Part shown: positions 34,060-42,837 of the stretch, one piece after another
How positions within the stretch are numbered: the stretch's first letter is position 1
How the letters are laid out: each line of letters starts with the position of its first letter
From: an uncultured Eubacteriales bacterium
GTDB lineage: Bacteria > Bacillota > Clostridia > Oscillospirales > Oscillospiraceae
Length of the DNA stretch: 47,688 nt
Direction of reading: 5' to 3'
NCBI GenBank assembly: GCA_900316205.1
Contig: ONBX01000013.1
Coordinates: 1 to 47,688 of the forward strand
Position numbers and translations under genes: made by a program
The notes under the pieces: generated by a model
What the model was told of the DNA's origin: nothing
The model's database searches: none
What the model saw: the letters and a program-made list of their open reading frames with translations, nothing else

Positions 34060-34125
34060 GTTTCCCGTTCTCCCTTGCATATGCAGGGCGGACAAAGCAA
34101 AACTAAGAATCCCGGAGGGATTTTC

Positions 34126-35163
34126 ATGAGCATCAATTTTTCCGAAGATACCGGCGAAGTGCTGACCACATCGGTCTCTCTCCCGGAAGACCAGGCGGAA
34201 GGATCTCTGCGCCCCAGAACTCTGACCGAGTATATCGGGCAGGAGAAGGCCAAGGGCAATCTGGAGATTTTCATCAACGCCGCCAAAATGAGAAACGAGC
34301 CTCTGGACCATGTGCTGCTCCATGGCCCCCCGGGGCTTGGCAAGACCACCCTGGCCGCGGTGATCGCCAACGAGATGGGCGTCAACATGCGCATTACCTC
34401 CGGTCCCGCCATTGAAAAGCCCGGCGATCTGGTCGCTATGCTGACAAACCTCAACGAAGGGGATATCCTCTTTGTGGATGAGATCCATCGGCTGAATCGT
34501 GCCTATGAGGAGATCCTCTATCCCGCCATGGAGGACTTTGCCATCGACATCATCCTGGGCAAGGGGCCTTCCGCCAATTCCATTCACCTGGATCTGCCCC
34601 GCTTCACCCTCATCGGAGCCACCACCCGCTCCGGGCAGCTCACCGCCCCCCTGCGGGACCGCTTCGGCGTAGCCCTTCGTCTGGAGCTTTACAGCCCCAA
34701 GGAACTGCAGCGGATCGTCACCCGTTCCGCCGGGATCCTGAATGTGGACATCGAGCCGGATGGCGCTTTTGAGATCGCCTCCCGCTCCCGGGGCACGCCC
34801 CGTATCGCAAACCGGCTTCTCCGCCGGGTCCGGGACTTCGCCCAGGTCCGCGCCGACGGCGTGATCACCCGGGAGGTGGCGGATCTGGCGCTGAGCCGCC
34901 TGGAAGTCGACCATATGGGTCTGGATGCGCTGGACCGGCGGATGCTCCGCAGCATCATCGAGTTCTATAACGGCGGTCCGGTCGGTCTGGAGACCCTGGC
35001 TGCCACCATCAACGAGGAAGCCGTGACGCTTGAAGACATGTATGAGCCCTATCTGCTGCAGCAGGGCTTCCTGACCCGGACGCCCAGAGGCCGCTGCGTA
35101 ACCAGGCGTGCTTATGAGCACCTCGGGATCGCATACATGGGCCAACAGCAGATGGATATTTGA
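34126..35163 (+). CDS. ruvB: Holliday junction helicase RuvB
   Basis: A 345-residue AAA+ motor that drives branch migration with RuvA. Walker A is [12 protein letters not shown] (about 65-76), Walker B is [10 protein letters not shown], and sensor regions [11 protein letters not shown] and [13 protein letters not shown] are present. The C-terminal winged-helix domain ends in FLTRTPRGR. The ATG at 34126 has GGAGG 7 bases upstream; a 17-codon upstream extension is discounted. Confidence 0.97.
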   Translation: MSINFSEDTGEVLTTSVSLPEDQAEGSLRPRTLTEYIGQEKAKGNLEIFINAAKMRNEPLDHVLLHGPPGLGKTTLAAVIANEMGVNMRITSGPAIEKPGDLVAMLTNLNEGDILFVDEIHRLNRAYEEILYPAMEDFAIDIILGKGPSANSIHLDLPRFTLIGATTRSGQLTAPLRDRFGVALRLELYSPKELQRIVTRSAGILNVDIEPDGAFEIASRSRGTPRIANRLLRRVRDFAQVRADGVITREVADLALSRLEVDHMGLDALDRRMLRSIIEFYNGGPVGLETLAATINEEAVTLEDMYEPYLLQQGFLTRTPRGRCVTRRAYEHLGIAYMGQQQMDI

Positions 35164-35214
35164 CCTCGCTGTATGAAATATCATAAATTTTCCCTCGAAA
35201 ATACGAAAAAGTTA

Positions 35215-35242
35215 TTGACTTTGCCCGAAGCTTCGATATAAT
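35215..35242 (+). promoter_or_regulatory. Sigma-A promoter for sigH
   Basis: TTGACT and a perfect TATAAT are spaced by 16 bp. Transcription should start near 35249. This is next to an ATG (35248) that opens a 9-codon frame overlapping the sigH start. Confidence 0.75.
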
Positions 35243-35273
35243 AAGGAATGTACGTTTATAGTATTTTTCATGA

Positions 35274-35897
35274 ATGATGCGTGACTATTTATCTTTGAGC
35301 GACAGGGATCTGCAGCGGCTCTCCGTACAGGAGGGGGACCGTGCCGCAGAAGAGATCCTGGCCTCCCGCTATATGCAGCTGGTGCGAGCCTGCGCCCGAC
35401 CACTGTTCCTTGCGGGGGGAGACAGTGAAGATCTCAGCCAGGAAGGAATGTTCGGCCTCCTCTCGGCCATCCGGGAGTATGACCCCGAACAGGGCGCAAG
35501 TTTCCGCAGCTTTGCGGAACATTGCATTCGCATGCGCCTGTATTCCGCCGTGAAGACCGCATCCCGCATGAAGCACCAGCCTTTGAACGACAGCATGCCC
35601 CTTGAGCAACTCTCCGACGACTCCAGTTCGCAGTTATCGGCAGCACCCGAATATTTTCGCCGCAGCCCGGAGGATTTGGTTCTGGCAAGAGAGAGCAAGG
35701 AAGAGCTGAAAGAACTGTTTGCACGGTGTTTATCGAAAATGGAAAAGCAGGTCCTGGATCTGTTCCTGGATGGCCTGTCCTATCGGGACATTGCAAAGGC
35801 CCTGGATAAGGACGAGAAATCCGTGGATAACGCTGTGCAGCGGATCCGGCGCAAGTTGGCGCATTCCCTTCACCCCGGCGATATCAGCGTGAGCTGA
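35274..35897 (+). CDS. sigH: Sporulation-initiation sigma factor H
   Basis: A 207-residue sigma-70 family factor resembling SigH/Spo0H. SigH directs early sporulation and stationary-phase genes. Region 2 has EDLSQEGMFGLLSAIREYDP (about 52-71) and FRSFAEHCIRMRLYSAVKTA, the typical SigH helices. Region 4 has LDLFLDGLSYRDIAKAL and KSVDNAVQRIRRKL (about 159-195). Two adjacent ATGs can start it. There is no Shine-Dalgarno within 15 bases, which is unusual among its neighbours. The similarity is to SigH rather than to ECF factors, judged by the long region 2 to 4 linker and the DNA-contact helices. Confidence 0.85.
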   Translation: MMRDYLSLSDRDLQRLSVQEGDRAAEEILASRYMQLVRACARPLFLAGGDSEDLSQEGMFGLLSAIREYDPEQGASFRSFAEHCIRMRLYSAVKTASRMKHQPLNDSMPLEQLSDDSSSQLSAAPEYFRRSPEDLVLARESKEELKELFARCLSKMEKQVLDLFLDGLSYRDIAKALDKDEKSVDNAVQRIRRKLAHSLHPGDISVS

Positions 35898-35945
35898 TCG
35901 CAAATACAGCCGATAACGGCAACTATCAAAAGAGAGGATTCCAAA

Positions 35946-36224
35946 ATGTACGAAGACAAGACCTTAGTATGCAAAGAGTGCGGTAAAGAGTTCGTTTTCA
36001 CCGCCGGTGAGCAGGAGTTCTACGCTGAGCGCGGCTTCCAGAACGAGCCCCAGCGCTGCAAGCCCTGCCGTGACGCTCGCAAGAACGCGGCCCGCGGTCC
36101 CCGGGAGTTCTTCACTGCCACTTGCGCTGCCTGCGGCGGCGAGGCCAAGGTTCCCTTTGAGCCCAAGTCCGATCGTCCCGTCTACTGCAGCGAGTGCTTT
36201 GCTAAGATGAGAGAGCAGGCCTGA
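35946..36224 (+). CDS. Zinc-ribbon domain protein
   Basis: A 92-residue protein with two zinc sites. The first has CKECGKEF (about 9-16) paired with CKPC (about 39-42). The second has CAAC (about 58-61) paired with CSEC (about 78-81). The first ribbon, with FVFTAGEQEFYAERGF, matches a zinc-ribbon domain common in Bacillota. The second resembles CxxC-type domains with RPVYCSECF. It probably binds nucleic acid or protein, but the role is unknown. AGAGAGG precedes the start. A terminator follows at 36238. Confidence 0.83.
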   Translation: MYEDKTLVCKECGKEFVFTAGEQEFYAERGFQNEPQRCKPCRDARKNAARGPREFFTATCAACGGEAKVPFEPKSDRPVYCSECFAKMREQA

Positions 36225-36237
36225 ACTGCCTGACAGG

Positions 36238-36272
36238 AAAGTGGGATGCGTTATGCGTCCCACTTTTTCTTT
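36238..36272 (+). terminator. Terminator after the zinc-ribbon gene
   Basis: GTGGGATGC and GCGTCCCAC around TTAT with one G-T pair, followed by TTTTTCTTTT. The DUF1858 gene starts 25 bases later with AAAGGAGG. Confidence 0.88.
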
Positions 36273-36296
36273 TCCAATTCAAAGGAGGAGCGTAAC

Positions 36297-36497
36297 ATGG
36301 AAATCACAAGAGAAACAGTGATCGGCGAGATCGTGGAGAGCTGTCCGGAAGCCATGCCCGCCTTTATGGAGATCGGCATGCATTGCATCGGCTGCGCCAT
36401 GGCCAGCGGGGAAACCGTGGAGCAGGCCTGTGCCGCCCACGGCGTCGATCCGGATGAGTTTCTGGAATATCTGAAAAAGTATCTGGAAACCGTCTGA
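36297..36497 (+). CDS. DUF1858 domain protein
   Basis: A 66-residue protein made of one DUF1858 domain: a helical core with MEIGMHCIGCAMASGETVEQ, where the CxxC-like pair is the hallmark. The family is often fused or adjacent to redox and iron-sulfur repair proteins; the function here is not known. The start MEITRETV follows AAAGGAGG by 9 bases; a 17-codon upstream extension would run through the preceding terminator. Confidence 0.88.
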   Translation: MEITRETVIGEIVESCPEAMPAFMEIGMHCIGCAMASGETVEQACAAHGVDPDEFLEYLKKYLETV

Positions 36498-36515
36498 CCG
36501 CAGAAAAAGGACCCA

Positions 36516-36541
36516 AAAAGCCGGAGAAGATCCGGCTTTTT
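36516..36541 (+). terminator. Terminator after the DUF1858 gene
   Basis: AAAAAGCCGGA and TCCGGCTTTT pair around GAAGA, followed by A/T-rich sequence and the trmK Shine-Dalgarno. Confidence 0.85.
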
Positions 36542-36556
36542 ATATAAGGAGAAGGT

Positions 36557-37255
36557 ATGAACAGGCGTTTGCAAGCCATTGAGAATATGATCCGGCCCGG
36601 CATCGGCATGATCGACGTGGGAACTGACCATGGATATCTGCCCGTTTCTCTTGCCCGGCACGGCTATCCCGGCGCGCTTATTGCCTCCGACATCGGGGAA
36701 GGTCCTCTCTCTGCCGCCCGCCGCAGCGCGGAGGCGGCAGGTTTGGGGGAGCGCATTGCTTTTCAGCTCTGCGATGGTCTGGACCTCTGCGATCCGGCGT
36801 CTGTTGACACCATTGTGATCGCCGGAATGGGAGGAGACACCATCTGCGGGATCCTGGATCGGGCCGAATGGTGCATGCAAGCCCGTTATCGCCTGATCCT
36901 TCAGCCCATGACCCGTGCCGAGGTCCTGCGCTATTGGCTGGTGAACAATGAATTCATCATAGAAGAGGAGCAGCTTGTTGCGGATGGCGGAGAGATCTAC
37001 GCCGTCTTTTCCGCCCGTTTCGGCGGCTCCATGAAGCTTACGGATGCCGAACTCTACACGGGGGCTTTCGCCATGCTGGAGCAAGACCCGCTCTGGCCCG
37101 CCTTCCTTGCCAAACAGCTCGCTCGCTTTCGCAAGCTTTTACACGGGCTGCGGCAAAGCGGTCGTGAGCCTGGGAGATTGAAATTGTTGGAAGGCATCCA
37201 ACAGGATCTGGAAAAGGAGAGGATCAAATATGGCGACAGTACAGGAGATTTTTAA
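36557..37255 (+). CDS. trmK: tRNA m1A22 methyltransferase
   Basis: A 232-residue SAM-dependent methyltransferase of the TrmK/YqfN type, which modifies A22 of bacterial tRNAs. Motif I is MIDVGTDHGYLPV (about 18-30). The IVIAGMGGDTICGIL motif (about 90-104) and LILQPMTRAEVLR (about 113-125) are characteristic. A C-terminal helical coiled coil follows. It overlaps the nif3-like gene by 26 bases, the same order as yqfN-yqfO in Bacillus. Confidence 0.93.
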   Translation: MNRRLQAIENMIRPGIGMIDVGTDHGYLPVSLARHGYPGALIASDIGEGPLSAARRSAEAAGLGERIAFQLCDGLDLCDPASVDTIVIAGMGGDTICGILDRAEWCMQARYRLILQPMTRAEVLRYWLVNNEFIIEEEQLVADGGEIYAVFSARFGGSMKLTDAELYTGAFAMLEQDPLWPAFLAKQLARFRKLLHGLRQSGREPGRLKLLEGIQQDLEKERIKYGDSTGDF

Positions 37256-37994
37256 CAAATTGTGCGAATACGCTCCCCTGGAGCTGCAGATGGGTTTTGA
37301 TAACTCCGGCTTTCTCATTGGAAGGGGAGAGCGGCTGGTAGAGAGAGCCCTGCTTTCCCTCGATATCACCCTGCCCGTGATCCGGGAAGCGGAGACGATG
37401 GGCGCTAACCTCATCATTTCCCATCATCCTTTGATCTTCCGGGCTTTGAAGGAGCTTCGCCCCAACGGCCCGGGGGAAAAAACACTGCTCCTTGCCGAAA
37501 AGGGGATCTCTGCCATCTGCATGCATACCAATCTGGATATTGCCAAGGACGGCGTCAACGACGTTCTGATCCGCCTTTTGGGCGCCGAAACGGAGGAGGC
37601 TCTGGACGCGGACGGCTGCGGGCGCGTGGGAACCTTGCCGGAAGAGATGCCCCTTTCCGCATTTCTTGCCCGCTGCAAGGATCTGCTGCAGGCCAAGGGG
37701 CTTCGTTATGTGGACGGAGGCAGGCCGGTTCGCCGCATTGCCGTCATGGGCGGCTCGGGAGGAGATGCCTTTTCGGAGGCGTTGGAGAAAGGCTGCGACA
37801 CCTATGTGACATCGGATGTCAAATACCACAGCTTTCTGGATGCCGCGGAGCTGGGCCTCAATCTGATCGACGCCGATCATTTCTGTACCGAAAATCCCGT
37901 GATCCCGGTCCTGGCCAATCGCCTGAGCGCCGCTTTCCCAGACGTGGAATTCGCAGTTTCAGAAGTCCATCATCAGGTGATCTCCTTCTTCTGA
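37230..37994 (+). CDS. Nif3-like dinuclear metal-binding protein
   Basis: A 254-residue protein of the Nif3/YqfO family, forming a hexameric toroid with two metals per subunit. Metal-binding segments are DNSGFLIG (about 22-29), LIISHHPLIF (about 61-70) and the C-terminal DADHFCTENP. It lacks the extra PII-like insert found in longer YqfO homologues. Possible roles include a GTP cyclohydrolase-like activity, but no function is settled. It is translated with trmK. Confidence 0.92.
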   Translation: MATVQEIFNKLCEYAPLELQMGFDNSGFLIGRGERLVERALLSLDITLPVIREAETMGANLIISHHPLIFRALKELRPNGPGEKTLLLAEKGISAICMHTNLDIAKDGVNDVLIRLLGAETEEALDADGCGRVGTLPEEMPLSAFLARCKDLLQAKGLRYVDGGRPVRRIAVMGGSGGDAFSEALEKGCDTYVTSDVKYHSFLDAAELGLNLIDADHFCTENPVIPVLANRLSAAFPDVEFAVSEVHHQVISFF

Positions 37995-38009
37995 GCGCTG
38001 TTCTAAGCT

Positions 38010-38065
38010 GCCTCCGCTTCTCATACACTCGTAGCGACGAGACCATGAGAGCGGAGGCGTTTTTT
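38010..38065 (+). terminator. Terminator hairpin containing the spoIVA Shine-Dalgarno
   Basis: GCCTCCGCT + CTCAT pairs with ATGAGAGCGGAGGC (38045-38058), with one bulged T. An inner CTCGT/ACGAG stem has an AGCG loop. It is followed by GTTTTTT (38059-38065). The T-run ends exactly where the spoIVA ATG begins, and the GGAGG that could serve spoIVA is inside the right arm. Confidence 0.8.
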
Positions 38066-39544
38066 ATGACAGAGCAAAACATCTACCGGGAGCTGTCCCA
38101 GCGTACCGGCGGCGCCTGCATGCTGGGCGTTGTAGGGCCCGTTCGAACGGGAAAATCCACCTTTATCAAGCGCTTTATGGAGACCCTGGTGATCCCTGGG
38201 ATCCAGAATGATTATCTGCGCCAGAGGGCACAGGACGAGCTGCCCCAAAGCGGCTCGGGCCGCACCATCATGACGGCGGAACCCAAGTTCGTGCCGGAGG
38301 AGCCGGTATCCATCGCGCTGGGAGAGAACAGCGAGCTATCCGTCCGCCTGGTGGACTGCGTTGGCTATATGGTGGATGGTGCAGCCGGGCAGATGGAGGA
38401 CGGTCAAGAGCGACTTGTGACAACGCCCTGGTTTGACCACGAAGTCACCATAACCGAGGCAGCTGAGAAGGGGACGGCCCTTGTCATTCAGGATCACGCC
38501 ACCATCGGTATTGTGGTGACTACGGACGGGAGCATCTGCGATCTGCCCCGGGATGCTTATCGCATGCCGGAGCAGCGCGTCATCTCCGAACTCAAAACCA
38601 TCGGCAAACCCTTCGTTGTTCTTTTGAACAGCGCAGATCCGAGAGGGGAGAGGGCGCAAGCACTTGCTGCGCAAATCGCCGCCGATAACGGTGTCAGCTG
38701 CCTGCCTGTCAGCTGCCAGACCCTGAGTGAAGGGGAGATCCGGGAAATCCTGCATCTGGCTCTGGAGGAGTTCCCGCTCCGTGCGCTGCAGTTCTATCTG
38801 CCGGACTGGGTCACAGCACTTGCTCCGGAGGAAGAACTGAAGCAAAAGCTTTACGAGGCCATCAGAACCGCCGGGGAAGGCGTCGAAAAGCTGCGGGATC
38901 ATCAGCTTGTCCAGACGCGTCTTCGAGATTCGGACTTGATCTCTTCTGTCTCGCTTGCACGGGAAGAGCCGGGAAAAGGCGTGGCAGCGATTCGTATTTC
39001 GCCTCCGCGGGATCTGTATTATGCCATGATCAGTGAGCGCTGCGGCACGCAGGTGGAAAACGACGGGCAGCTGATGGCTCTGATGAGTGAGATGCGGGAG
39101 ATCCGAAGGGAATATGCGCAAGTCCACGATGCGTTGGAAGAAGTCAGAACCACAGGCTACGGCATTATTCTTCCCGGACCGGATGAACTGCGCCTGGAGG
39201 AGCCGCAAATCGTTCGTCAAAATGGCAAATACACTGTGAAACTCCGTGCCGAAGCGCCTGCTATCCATCTGATTCGCACCCAGATCGAAAGTGAGGTGAA
39301 CCCCGCCATCGGCGGAGATGGCGCCTCCGAAGAGATCCTGGGCTTCCTGCTCCAGGGATTTGATGGGGATATCAACCGCATATGGGAATCGAATATCTTC
39401 GGCCACTCGCTCAACGATCTGGCGGAAGACAGCATTACCGGCAGGATCCGCGCTCTTCCGGACAATGTGAAGCGCCGGCTGCGGGATACTCTGGAACGGC
39501 TGATCAATGAAGGCGGAAGCAGCCTTATCTGCATCCTGCTTTGA
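38066..39544 (+). CDS. spoIVA: Stage IV sporulation protein A (coat ATPase)
   Basis: A 492-residue ATPase that polymerises around the forespore and forms the basement layer of the spore coat. It is anchored there by SpoVM. It has the same length as the Bacillus protein and aligns from residue 1 (YRELSQRTGG against the Bacillus ERTGG region). The P-loop is GVVGPVRTGKSTF (about 21-33), with DELPQSGSGRTIMT and the RLVDCVGYMV Walker-B region. The C-terminus ends RLINEGGSSLICILL, matching the membrane-targeting end. The start at 38066 is fixed by this alignment; the only Shine-Dalgarno is buried in the preceding terminator hairpin. Confidence 0.96.
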   Translation: MTEQNIYRELSQRTGGACMLGVVGPVRTGKSTFIKRFMETLVIPGIQNDYLRQRAQDELPQSGSGRTIMTAEPKFVPEEPVSIALGENSELSVRLVDCVGYMVDGAAGQMEDGQERLVTTPWFDHEVTITEAAEKGTALVIQDHATIGIVVTTDGSICDLPRDAYRMPEQRVISELKTIGKPFVVLLNSADPRGERAQALAAQIAADNGVSCLPVSCQTLSEGEIREILHLALEEFPLRALQFYLPDWVTALAPEEELKQKLYEAIRTAGEGVEKLRDHQLVQTRLRDSDLISSVSLAREEPGKGVAAIRISPPRDLYYAMISERCGTQVENDGQLMALMSEMREIRREYAQVHDALEEVRTTGYGIILPGPDELRLEEPQIVRQNGKYTVKLRAEAPAIHLIRTQIESEVNPAIGGDGASEEILGFLLQGFDGDINRIWESNIFGHSLNDLAEDSITGRIRALPDNVKRRLRDTLERLINEGGSSLICILL

Positions 39545-39579
39545 TCTTCCCTTTGACTTCCCGGGGAGGAGACGATATA

Positions 39580-40314
39580 ATGGATACGAAAAAGCCTGTA
39601 CGCCAGAAAGAGGAGCCATTCCGCCGGCAGCGGATCCTTGCGGTCCTCTCCGCTGTGGTTCTCCTGCTCGGTTCCCTGTGTTTTGCCAAGTGGATGCTGC
39701 CGGAACGAAAGCCCGCTCTGGCGGAGCTGAAACGGCCTGTTCTGCTGATCGATCCCGGTCACGGCGGCTTCGACGGCGGCGCCATCGCCTATAACGGCGT
39801 GAAGGAGAGCGATCTGAACCTGTCCATCGCGGTCAAAATGCGGGATCTCGCTGTGTTCTACGGTATCTCCGCCGTCATGACCCGACAGGATGACAATCCC
39901 AGAACCGATGCCGCAAGCTACAGTGAGCATGAAGACCTGGCCTATCGTGCCGATCTTGCCAACAGCCTTTCCTCCTGCGTTCTTTTCAGCATTCATCAGA
40001 ACACGTTTCCCACCTCGCAGCCCAGCGGAGCCCAAATCCTCTATGGACCGGATGCGGAGAGCCGCCGACTCGGGGAGCTGACCCACCGGAACCTGATCGA
40101 AGGGATACAGCCGGAAAACCGCCGGGTCGCCGCACCCGCGCCAAAGGGACTTTTCCTCACATCCCACGTGAGCTGCCCAGTCGTCCTGGTGGAATGCGGC
40201 TTTCTTTCGAACCTTTCCGATCTCCAGCGCCTTTGTGATAACCGCTACCAAAGCAGTCTTGCAGCCGCGCTGCTGGGATCTTACCTGCAATTTACCGATA
40301 CATCCCGTGTTTGA
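39580..40314 (+). CDS. N-acetylmuramoyl-L-alanine amidase, CwlD-like
   Basis: A 244-residue zinc amidase (Amidase_3) with an N-terminal membrane anchor (about 19-39). Catalytic segments are LLIDPGHGGFDGGA (about 56-69), a KESDLNLSIAVKM glutamate motif, VLFSIHQNTF (His ligand, about 134-143) and VVLVECGFLSN (about 206-216). The size and layout match CwlD, which prepares muramic-delta-lactam in the spore cortex. Its place after spoIVA agrees, though a vegetative amidase is possible. GGGGAGGAG precedes the ATG. Confidence 0.87.
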   Translation: MDTKKPVRQKEEPFRRQRILAVLSAVVLLLGSLCFAKWMLPERKPALAELKRPVLLIDPGHGGFDGGAIAYNGVKESDLNLSIAVKMRDLAVFYGISAVMTRQDDNPRTDAASYSEHEDLAYRADLANSLSSCVLFSIHQNTFPTSQPSGAQILYGPDAESRRLGELTHRNLIEGIQPENRRVAAPAPKGLFLTSHVSCPVVLVECGFLSNLSDLQRLCDNRYQSSLAAALLGSYLQFTDTSRV

Positions 40315-40332
40315 CGGGATAGGGAGAATGAT

Positions 40333-41709
40333 ATGGCCAATAAAAAGAAAACGGTTTATGTCTGCGCCGAATGCGGCTATGAGACCGCAAACTGGGCGGG
40401 GAAATGCCCCTCCTGCGGCAGCTGGAACAGTATGAAGGAGCTGACGTTGGACGATAAGCCGGGAATCCGCTCTGATTCCCGACGCTCGCTTCCCAAAGCG
40501 AAAAAAATGTCTCAGCTGGACACGGAGGCGGAGGTCCGCTTTGCAACCGGTATCTCAGAATTTGACCGGGTCTTGGGCGGAGGCGCGGTTCTGGGGTCTC
40601 TGAACCTGGTGGGCGGCGCTCCGGGCATCGGCAAATCCACCCTTCTCCTGCAGATGTGCGCCACCCTGGAGCCGGATCGGACGATCCTCTATGTTACCGC
40701 GGAAGAGAGCGAACGCCAGCTCAAGCTCAGAGCGCAGCGCCTCGGCGTGGAAAACGAGGAACTGTTTGTCCTTGCCGAGACCGAGCTGGAAAGCATCCTG
40801 GCTGTGGTGGATGATCTCAAGCCGGAGATCCTCATCCTGGACTCCATCCAGACCGTTTCCAGTGCCGAATCGGATTCCGCGCCAGGCAGCGTCAGCCAGG
40901 TACGGGAGTGCACCATGCGGCTTATGCGGCTGGCCAAGGAAAAGGGCACCACCGTTTTCGTTGTCGGCCATATTACCAAGGAGGGCAGCATTGCCGGTCC
41001 CAAGGTGCTGGAGCATATGGTGGACTGTGTGCTCTATTTTGAAGGCGAGCGGAGCACAAGCTTCCGGATCCTCCGTGCCGCTAAAAATCGCTTCGGTTCC
41101 ACCAACGAGATCGGCGTATTTGAGATGAATGAAGAGGGGCTGCGCTGCGTGGATAATCCCTCTGAGCTGCTCCTTTCCGGCAGGCCGGCCAACAGCCCGG
41201 GAACCTGCGTTGCCTGCGTCATCGAAGGCACCCGTCCCATTCTGGCGGAGGTCCAGGCTTTGGTTACGCCCACCGGTTATAATGCGGCCAGGAGAAGCAA
41301 CGGCATCGACTACAACCGGGCAGCCATGCTGCTGGCCGTGCTGGAAAAGCGCGGCGGGATCCCGGTAGGCAGCTGTGACGCCTATATCAATGTTGTGGGA
41401 GGTCTCAGTCTGGAGGAGCCGGCTGCGGATCTTGCCACAGCTCTCGCTGTGGCCTCCAGCTACCTGGATCGGCCTTTGGGCTCGGAACTTGCAGCCATCG
41501 GAGAGCTGGGCCTGGCAGGGGAGATCCGCAGCGTCAGCAATCTGAATCAGCGCCTTTCCGAAATCGCACGGCTGGGCTTTCAGCGCTGCGTGATCCCGGC
41601 TCACGTACGCAACGAGATCCGCTGCCCGGACAATTTGAAGCTTATCCCCGTGAAGAGCATCGGCGAGGCGATCGGCGCGGTTTTGGGTAAGAAGGCTGCG
41701 GAACGATAG
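40333..41709 (+). CDS. radA: DNA repair protein RadA
   Basis: A 458-residue recombination ATPase that extends branch migration with RecA. It has an N-terminal zinc finger (CAEC at about 11-14 and CPSC at about 25-28), Walker A GGAPGIGKSTLL (about 93-104), the RadA-specific KNRFGS motif (about 252-257) and a C-terminal Lon-like domain. Its length is typical. It is 18 bases after the amidase gene and may share its transcript. Confidence 0.96.
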   Translation: MANKKKTVYVCAECGYETANWAGKCPSCGSWNSMKELTLDDKPGIRSDSRRSLPKAKKMSQLDTEAEVRFATGISEFDRVLGGGAVLGSLNLVGGAPGIGKSTLLLQMCATLEPDRTILYVTAEESERQLKLRAQRLGVENEELFVLAETELESILAVVDDLKPEILILDSIQTVSSAESDSAPGSVSQVRECTMRLMRLAKEKGTTVFVVGHITKEGSIAGPKVLEHMVDCVLYFEGERSTSFRILRAAKNRFGSTNEIGVFEMNEEGLRCVDNPSELLLSGRPANSPGTCVACVIEGTRPILAEVQALVTPTGYNAARRSNGIDYNRAAMLLAVLEKRGGIPVGSCDAYINVVGGLSLEEPAADLATALAVASSYLDRPLGSELAAIGELGLAGEIRSVSNLNQRLSEIARLGFQRCVIPAHVRNEIRCPDNLKLIPVKSIGEAIGAVLGKKAAER

Positions 41710-41711
41710 AA

Positions 41712-41729
41712 TTGTGATTTAATTCACAA
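41712..41729. promoter_or_regulatory. Rex-like palindrome behind radA
   Basis: TTGTGA-N6-TCACAA is a perfect match to the known Rex operator form. It lies two bases after the radA stop codon, between convergent genes and without a promoter nearby. Chance or a small hairpin is as likely as a real Rex site. Confidence 0.35.
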
Positions 41730-41740
41730 ATTAAGCATTC

Positions 41741-41790
41741 AAAAAACACAGGCTATCCGGTTCCTGACCATCGGATAACCTGTGTTTTTT
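41741..41790. terminator. Bidirectional terminator radA / xerC
   Basis: AAAAAACACAGG with CTATCCG pairs with CGGATA and CCTGTGTTTTTT around a short loop. Runs of A and T on the two sides serve both convergent genes. Confidence 0.9.
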
Positions 41791-41811
41791 GCACCCGAAA
41801 AGGGAAGCCCC

Positions 41812-42801
41812 TCATTCCTCCCGTTCTTTTCGCGTTTTACGCCCGATCGGATTGGCCATCGCAGCCTCATGGAGCGAAGCATTGTCCAAGTGGGTATAGA
41901 TCTGCGTGGTATTCAGGTTGCTGTGACCTAAAACCTCCTGAAGCGCTCTGGTATCCACACCGTTTTTCAGCATCAGGGTAGCAGCCGTGTGCCGCAGCTT
42001 GTGCGGTGAATAACGGGACGCGTCCAGGCCGGCCAGCAGCAGCTTTTTCTCCAGCATCTGCTGAACGCCTCTTACACCGAATCTGCAATTTTTCTGGCTG
42101 ATAAACAGCGCATTTTTATCTTTTTCGTGGACATTCTCAACATTTCTTACCATCAAATAGTCATCGATCGCTTCCCGGCAGCCCTCGCCGAAATAAACCA
42201 CGCGTTCTTTGTTGCCTTTACCAAGGACCCGCACGTGGTCCTCATACACATCCGTTACATTGAGCCCAACCAATTCCGAAACCCGCAGACCGCAGCTGAT
42301 AAAGAGCATCAGGATGGCATAGTCCCGAAGCGCATAGGGACCTTCACAGGCAGCCAGCAGCTTTTCGCATTCCGATTCTTCCAGGTAACGCGGCAAGCTG
42401 GCCTGGCGCTTGGGCATATCAAGTTCCAGGGTGATATTTCGGTCCAAAAGATGCCGTTTGGCGGTGAGATATTGAAAAAAAGATTTTACTGTGGAAGTAC
42501 GGCGGCAGCGACTGGCAGCAGAGAGCGACTGATCCGATTCCGGCGAAAAGGACTGATAACGGTAGAGCTCCTCAATTTTGATCGCCTTGAGAAAGTCCAG
42601 GTCAACGTCCGTGATATCGATCTCATCAAACGGTACGCTGCGATCCACCAGATGTCGTCTGCGTTTGAGGAACCGCAGAAGGATCTTCAGATCCAGATAA
42701 TAGGCCATCACAGTGCGATCCGAGTGTCCGCGCACCGTGGAATGGTATTCCAGAAACTCCAGCACGATATCCGGAACGTCATGGATCTCATCCAGCTTCA
42801 T
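41812..42801 (-). CDS. xerC: Tyrosine recombinase, XerC/XerD type
   Basis: A 329-residue site-specific recombinase, most likely one that resolves chromosome dimers at dif. An N-terminal SAM-like core-binding domain comes first. The catalytic domain has the full set of active residues: Arg in SCGLRVSELVGL, Lys in GKGNKERVV, HKLRHTAAT (His and Arg), LGHSNLNTTQIYTH (His and the nucleophile Tyr). No mobile-element partner genes or att sites were seen. The start MKLDEIHDV has GGAG 11 bases upstream; an earlier ATG 8 codons upstream has no such signal. Its promoter lies about 115 bases upstream. Confidence 0.9.
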   Translation of the reverse strand: MKLDEIHDVPDIVLEFLEYHSTVRGHSDRTVMAYYLDLKILLRFLKRRRHLVDRSVPFDEIDITDVDLDFLKAIKIEELYRYQSFSPESDQSLSAASRCRRTSTVKSFFQYLTAKRHLLDRNITLELDMPKRQASLPRYLEESECEKLLAACEGPYALRDYAILMLFISCGLRVSELVGLNVTDVYEDHVRVLGKGNKERVVYFGEGCREAIDDYLMVRNVENVHEKDKNALFISQKNCRFGVRGVQQMLEKKLLLAGLDASRYSPHKLRHTAATLMLKNGVDTRALQEVLGHSNLNTTQIYTHLDNASLHEAAMANPIGRKTRKEREE

Positions 42802-42837
42802 AAGAGATAAAGCTCCTTTCTCCATAATTCACGTTAT

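Noticed and set aside
41812-42801. xerC-like gene as part of an integrative element
   Set aside because: There is no excisionase, relaxase, att-like direct repeat or cargo next to it, and its protein looks like a housekeeping Xer recombinase.
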